A DNA stretch of 64,000 nt from contig CAYOFF010000003.1 of the NCBI GenBank assembly GCA_964403415.1, positions 1 through 64,000 of the forward strand. The letters are read 5' to 3'. Numbering within the stretch: the stretch's first letter is position 1; the number at the start of each line of letters is the position of its first letter. Shown here piece by piece: positions 59,954 through 64,000 of this stretch. A program made the position numbers and the translations under genes. The stretch comes from CAYOFF01 sp964403415. Lineage in GTDB: Bacteria > Patescibacteriota > Gracilibacteria > Absconditabacterales > Absconditicoccaceae. The notes under the pieces are model-generated. The model saw only the letters and a list, made by a program, of their open reading frames with translations. It did no database searches and was not told where the DNA came from.

Positions 59954-61369
59954 ATGGTAGGTCTACACAACATGCTCTGAGCCGTAGAGACACTCACAAA
60001 CGAAGCTGAATACAGTCTCGATCAGCCTAGATCACGCAGAAGTTTTTTGAAGTCATCAGCTGCTTGAATTGCTACGCTTTTTTGATTTTCTTCTTTTGGT
60101 CGCGCTGCTCCACTACAGTCACGCGTTTCTCACCCTGATTTCTCCACGTCTCAATATGATGTAGTTACTGATACCGAACCACCTACAGCTGATACTTCAG
60201 AGATAGATCCCCTCTCTGATATCGAGACCAAACTCTGTACCTGATGGGAACAAAGCAGCGACTTCACTCAACTCACCCTTACGCAGCGAGCACTTGAAAG
60301 TGTTCCTGGCCCACTACAGTTTGGGATCTCTAGTCTTCATCCACAGCAACGTAAAAAAGTACAATCCGATATTTTTCAGGAGCATATCTACGCGCTCTAC
60401 ATGACCAACAAAACCACGTTTAGCGATATTTTTGAAATACTCGGTGTCCCGCAACATAGACACTTTGCCACCTACTGTATTCTACAAGTTCTCTTTACGA
60501 GACATATGAATGAGGCCACAGCGAATACTGAGGGCACATCTGGAGCGACTAACTCAGATGAAAACGATCGTATCTATGCACTTACTCCTTCCGCCTTCTC
60601 GCGTCTTTTGGATCCAACACATCCTAGCTTTTTGAGTTGACCAGAACTTGGAAGTTATCTCCAAGAGCTCCATGTCAAAAAAAATCCCAAACTCTCTGGA
60701 AGCGAGTCTGTCTTTTATAATGCTGTACCAGAAGTAGGACCGGAGCAACTTCCTCCTCCACAGCAGTACATCATACGTACCGATGCATGATCTCTTCGTA
60801 CGTCTCCTAGACTTCATCGAAACAAAGCTATTCCAGCACTGCAGGAGGCATGATATCTTTTTTCTTCCACACGTACCGCAAATACAGATCATCTCGCCAA
60901 CATTTATGCCAGAGACACAACCTGTGCACATGGCTGCACCGAAGATGTTATTACCTATATGCAGTACCTCAGGACAGTTATCAATAAGCTCTGCTGACCA
61001 GACATGGTTGTTCCTATGGTCGTCTCTGGAATCACCGAACCTGGACATGGGCTAACATCCAAATTCTCTCAGCAACCAAAAACAGCATGATACCTTACAG
61101 ATCATCTCAGCGAGGCTACCGCTACACTCACTGTCGCAGAACGAGACAAAATAGCCAAAACTCATGGCTCTGGCAACAAGATTGATATTAGTTCGAGGTG
61201 ACTTGTGTGATATCTGCTTTCGACGTACTTTTGACTTTGGAAAGAAAACAGTGTTGTTACCAAAAAAGAAACAATCTCCTGAAAAGCTTATATCGTAGAA
61301 GCACGTTATCATCTCGGACATTTTGATATCTGCATCTTACCTGAGCACCTCTACGAACTTACAAAATAA
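59954..61369 (+). CDS. Tat-exported protein with M15-peptidase-like motifs
   Basis: 471 residues. The N-terminus carries a canonical twin-arginine signal: RSRRSFLKSS followed by a hydrophobic stretch AAGIATLFGFSSFG. The long middle part is not recognised. Near the C-terminus KTHGSGNKIDIS has the His-x2-Gly-x3-Asp pattern of the M15 (VanX/VanY) zinc peptidases, and EARYHLGHFDI could supply Glu and the last His. A D,D-carboxypeptidase or wall endopeptidase is the best guess, not proven. One ATG upstream is blocked by TAG. It is convergent with leuS. Confidence 0.55.
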
Positions 61370-61381
61370 CTACCGCATTAT

Positions 61382-64000
61382 TTACAAAATAATATTCATA
61401 ATCTTGTCCTGTACGTAGATAACTTTTTGTATTGGCGCTGTACCGATAAGTCTTTCGTATGATGGAGATGCCTTCACCACGTCCATTGCCTCAGCCTCTG
61501 TGAGTCACGTCGCTACTTCTACCTCAAACTTTTTCTTACCATTGATCTGTACTGGCAACGTTACTGTCGTCTCTAGCATTTTGCTCTCATCTCGTGTAGG
61601 CCATGTGCTGATATGCACTGACTGCTCTCCTCAGAGAGAAAGCCACGTCTCCTCTGCAAGTTCTGTTGCAAACGGAGAAAGCAGTTGAGCAATTATCTTG
61701 AGTTGTCATTTTGTGATCTGCTGTACCTCATAGACTTTGTTGACCAAAATCATCAATTTACTTACTGCTGTATTGAATTTATATTTTTGGAGATCTTCGG
61801 TAACGCCCTTGATCGTCTTGTGAAGCAACGCGTCTACATCTGGATGCACATCGTCCTTGAAGAACTCTGGTAGTCTTTTTACTCTCTCCAAAAATCTATG
61901 TACCCCCTGCAACGCATTATCATTTCGATTTTTATCTGCTTCGACAGGCCCCATAAACATAAGGTATGTCCTTAGTGAATCGCTGCTATATTTTGCAATT
62001 ACATCGAGCGGATCTATGACGTTCCCATATCTTTTTCACATCTTGCGACCGTCATGCGCAAGCACCATCCCTTGATGTACAAGTTTCATAAAGGGTTCTG
62101 GATTGGTGATATATCACTGATCATACAAAAACTTATTGATGAAGCGCGCGTACAACAAATGTCCTACTGTATGTTCTTTCCCTCACGAATAAAAATCTAC
62201 CGGCAAAAACCTTTCTGCATATTCCTTACTAATAAGTTCGTGTGGATTGTGCGCGTCTGGAAACCTCAAAAAGTAGAACGATGAACACATAAAGGTATCC
62301 AGCGTATCGCACTCACGACGATATGTTTTCCCATCTTTTGCTTTGTAATGAGGAAATTCTGCATGGTCTTCTAGCGGTGATTTTCACTTAGGGGTATAAT
62401 TTTGGACATCGAGCGGCAGTACCACAGGGAGCTCATCTTCTGGAATAAGTTTGGGCACTAAGAGTTCTTCAGGAGCTGGATTGAACTCATTGTATTTCTC
62501 TGTCATAGTCCATCCATCCTTCATATACTCCCTACCCAACAGCATATTCATCACAAAGATCGTAGTATCGTTTTTGCTCTTTGCAAGAAACTCTTCTGCT
62601 GTCATTCGGACGGTCGTGTGTTGTTTACTCTCTTCTTCACTTACGTTTTTTTGGTCTGCTCTATCCACTTCGAAGTAGAGCGATGTATTGAGACTATACT
62701 GATTTCTATTTTTGGTAGGATGATAGAATTGTATCTGATAGTAGGTAATTTCTTTTACAAACGTTGCCTTCTCAAATCCTCCTTCTTCTCTGAGTTCTCT
62801 CATCGCAGCATCTACTGGAGATTCATCTCCTTCTATACCTCCAAAAAATCCTGAGTAGTCACCATCATGTGCCCACTGCAAGAAACAGTACTGATCGCTA
62901 TTTTTGTCTTTGACGACTGCTTGGATGACACGTCTCGTTATGGTTGGTTCTCCTTCCTTGAATCCTCTGTGCCCCGTTGTATATTTGAAAAATGGCACCA
63001 ATGGATTTTCTTTGATATCATAATAGATTGGGATTGGGCTTCCTCGATATCTCTGACGTGAGACGGATCGATCACGCAATTTGTAGTTCACTTTGCGAGC
63101 TCCTCTTCCCATCATAATGAGATGATCTGTGATCTCTTTTTTTGCTTCTCTGCTCTCTAGCCCATCAAATGGTCATGAGTTGATAAGCGTTCATCATCAT
63201 GTGTAGCACGTATATGCCTCATCGATATCTTCCTCTGCATCACTACTCTCTGGTCCCTCAATCACTACTTTTATTCTTAGATCTTGTTTCTGAGCAAACT
63301 CAAAATCTCTCTCATCATGTGCTGGCACAAACATCACTGCACCTGTTGCATAATCCGGTAGGACATAGTCAGCAAACCATACGGGCACGTTCTCTCCCGT
63401 AAATGGATGCGCAAGATACATTCCCGCAAACACGCCTGTTTTTTCTTTTTCGTTTTGCTGTCTTTCGACTGCAGTCTTCTTTGCGGTTTCGCTGCGATAT
63501 GCATCGACATTACTTTTGTGTGATGCTGGGATATATGCATCGAGTGTCGTATTTTCTGGAGCAAGCACAACCGCCGTCACTCCATAGAGCGTATCAGGAC
63601 GTGTCGTAAAGACCGTGAGCGACTGCGTTACTTGCACGATATCAAATGCAAATCCAAAAATACCATGCAACTCCAACTGTTCGATATAATTGGAGGTATA
63701 TGCTCGTCACTGTTTGTACTCTTCGACAGTCATAATTCACTTCGCGTGTTCTTTGTTGGATGCGACCGCGAGCATATTTTCTTTGTCGTGAAAAAGCTCT
63801 TCTAGATTTTTTCGCTTGAAGGTTTCTTTGACACGTACATACATGATTTCTCCTGTCAGCTTATTTACGAATCTCAACACATCCCCCTCTACAATATTCC
63901 CAAAATACCTCTCTGGCTCGTGTGGATTGAGTGCTCTCGTTTCTATTGTTTTGGTACCGTTTTTGAGCGTAACCCATGTATGCTGATCATAAAAACTGAG
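61382..64000 (-). CDS. leuS: Leucyl-tRNA synthetase, C-terminal part, with inserted Nudix and ASCH-like domains
   Basis: Partial: 873 codons visible, the N-terminus lies beyond 64000. From the right edge inward: an ASCH-like segment (KNGTKTIETRALN; NIVEGDVLRFVN; about 63790-64000), the CP1 editing domain (TVFTTRPDTLYGVT; VMFVPAHDERDFEF), RSVSRQRYRGSPIPIYY, then a Nudix domain (about 62560-62950; box GGIEGDESPVDAAMREL plus REEGG). The normal ELPVVLPLDVQNYTPKG, SGGKEHTVGHLLYARF, the KMSKS loop as KMGKRYGNVIDP and the anticodon-binding domain follow. It ends in TAA at 61382. Ordinary LeuRS has neither a Nudix nor an ASCH domain. Confidence 0.9.
62560..62950 (-). other. Nudix domain inserted in leucyl-tRNA synthetase
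   Basis: Between RYRGSPIPIYY and the downstream LeuRS strand ELPVVLPLDVQ lies a ~130-residue Nudix fold. The Nudix box G-x5-E-x7-REUxEExGU is fully matched at about 62774-62842. The catalytic glutamates are present, so the domain may hydrolyse a nucleoside-diphosphate-linked compound. The segment is uninterrupted by UAA/UAG and even by UGA. Confidence 0.85.

Noticed and set aside
60554..61048. 164-codon minus-strand ORF
   Set aside because: It is antisense to the Tat-signal gene and has no recognisable motif.
1..64000. Genes broken by TGA considered as pseudogenes or selenoproteins
   Set aside because: UGA occurs in almost every gene at conserved glycine positions, with no SECIS-like pattern; reassignment to Gly explains all cases.
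1..64000. Search for tRNA-Gly(UCA) and other tRNAs
   Set aside because: Only tRNA-Arg(CCU) at 50000-50072 folded convincingly in the intergenic gaps; the UGA-reading tRNA must be elsewhere in the genome.

Overview
The window reads coherently only if UGA is translated as glycine (NCBI code 25). UGA codons sit inside nearly every gene, often at invariant glycines: the GGGSN motif of MurB, the P-loops of the MoxR and CMK-like kinases, the TGGSGG loop of an SDR and the GNPG motif of Pth. TAA and TAG end the genes. This code is known from Candidatus Gracilibacteria (BD1-5/GN02) and Absconditabacteria (SR1). The compact gene layout, short overlaps and single-copy housekeeping genes also fit such a reduced, probably host-attached CPR/Patescibacteria organism. 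I cannot choose between the two lineages from sequence alone. A standard-code gene caller will shatter almost every gene here.

Layout. (1) 1-18628, minus: one giant reading frame of at least 6,209 codons that runs off the left edge. It has an N-terminal membrane segment, Cys-rich motifs, a LamG-like domain, PKD-like, DUF4215 and CUB-like modules and roughly 34 Calx-beta repeats, and is presumably a giant cell-surface adhesin. (2) 18978-21217, plus: an exported SLH-domain protein and RuvB. (3) 21229-28136, minus: Lgt, a 3D/peptidoglycan-binding wall protein with an exported partner, and an infB-SDR-pth cluster. (4) 28278-30154, plus: a CNNM/CorC-type transporter and a small alpha/beta hydrolase. 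(5) 30212-34643, minus: TPM-domain protein, LemA, an anchored protein of unknown function and an O-antigen-ligase-like membrane protein. (6) 34749-40793, plus: a DnaQ exonuclease with a degenerate helicase-like tail, an HExxH protein, a GT2-type glycosyltransferase and PheS. (7) 40822-46213, minus: VanW-like protein, MtaB-like methylthiotransferase, VWA protein, a MutY without the iron-sulfur cysteines and a PLD-family protein. (8) 46407-49946, plus: a two-helix membrane peptide, a Na/Pi cotransporter-PhoU-like protein and an HTTM membrane protein. (9) 50000-51582, minus: tRNA-Arg(CCU), a PAP2 phosphatase and Nth. (10) 51673-52722, plus: MurB. (11) 52726-59888, minus: LepA, then a tight cluster of MoxR ATPase, exported protein, CMK-like kinase and a Mur ligase continuous with a DUF192 domain. 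(12) 59954-61369, plus: a Tat-signal protein with M15-peptidase-like motifs. (13) 61382-64000, minus: the C-terminal part of leucyl-tRNA synthetase, carrying an inserted Nudix domain and an ASCH-like domain.

Functionally the window mixes translation genes (infB, lepA, pheS, leuS, pth, mtaB), DNA repair (ruvB, nth, mutY), envelope and wall synthesis (murB, Mur ligase, lgt, VanW, 3D protein, O-antigen ligase, GT2) and surface attachment (giant protein, SLH protein). No CRISPR array, insertion sequence, rRNA or replication origin was seen. No tRNA-Gly(UCA), which the code requires, was found in this window.
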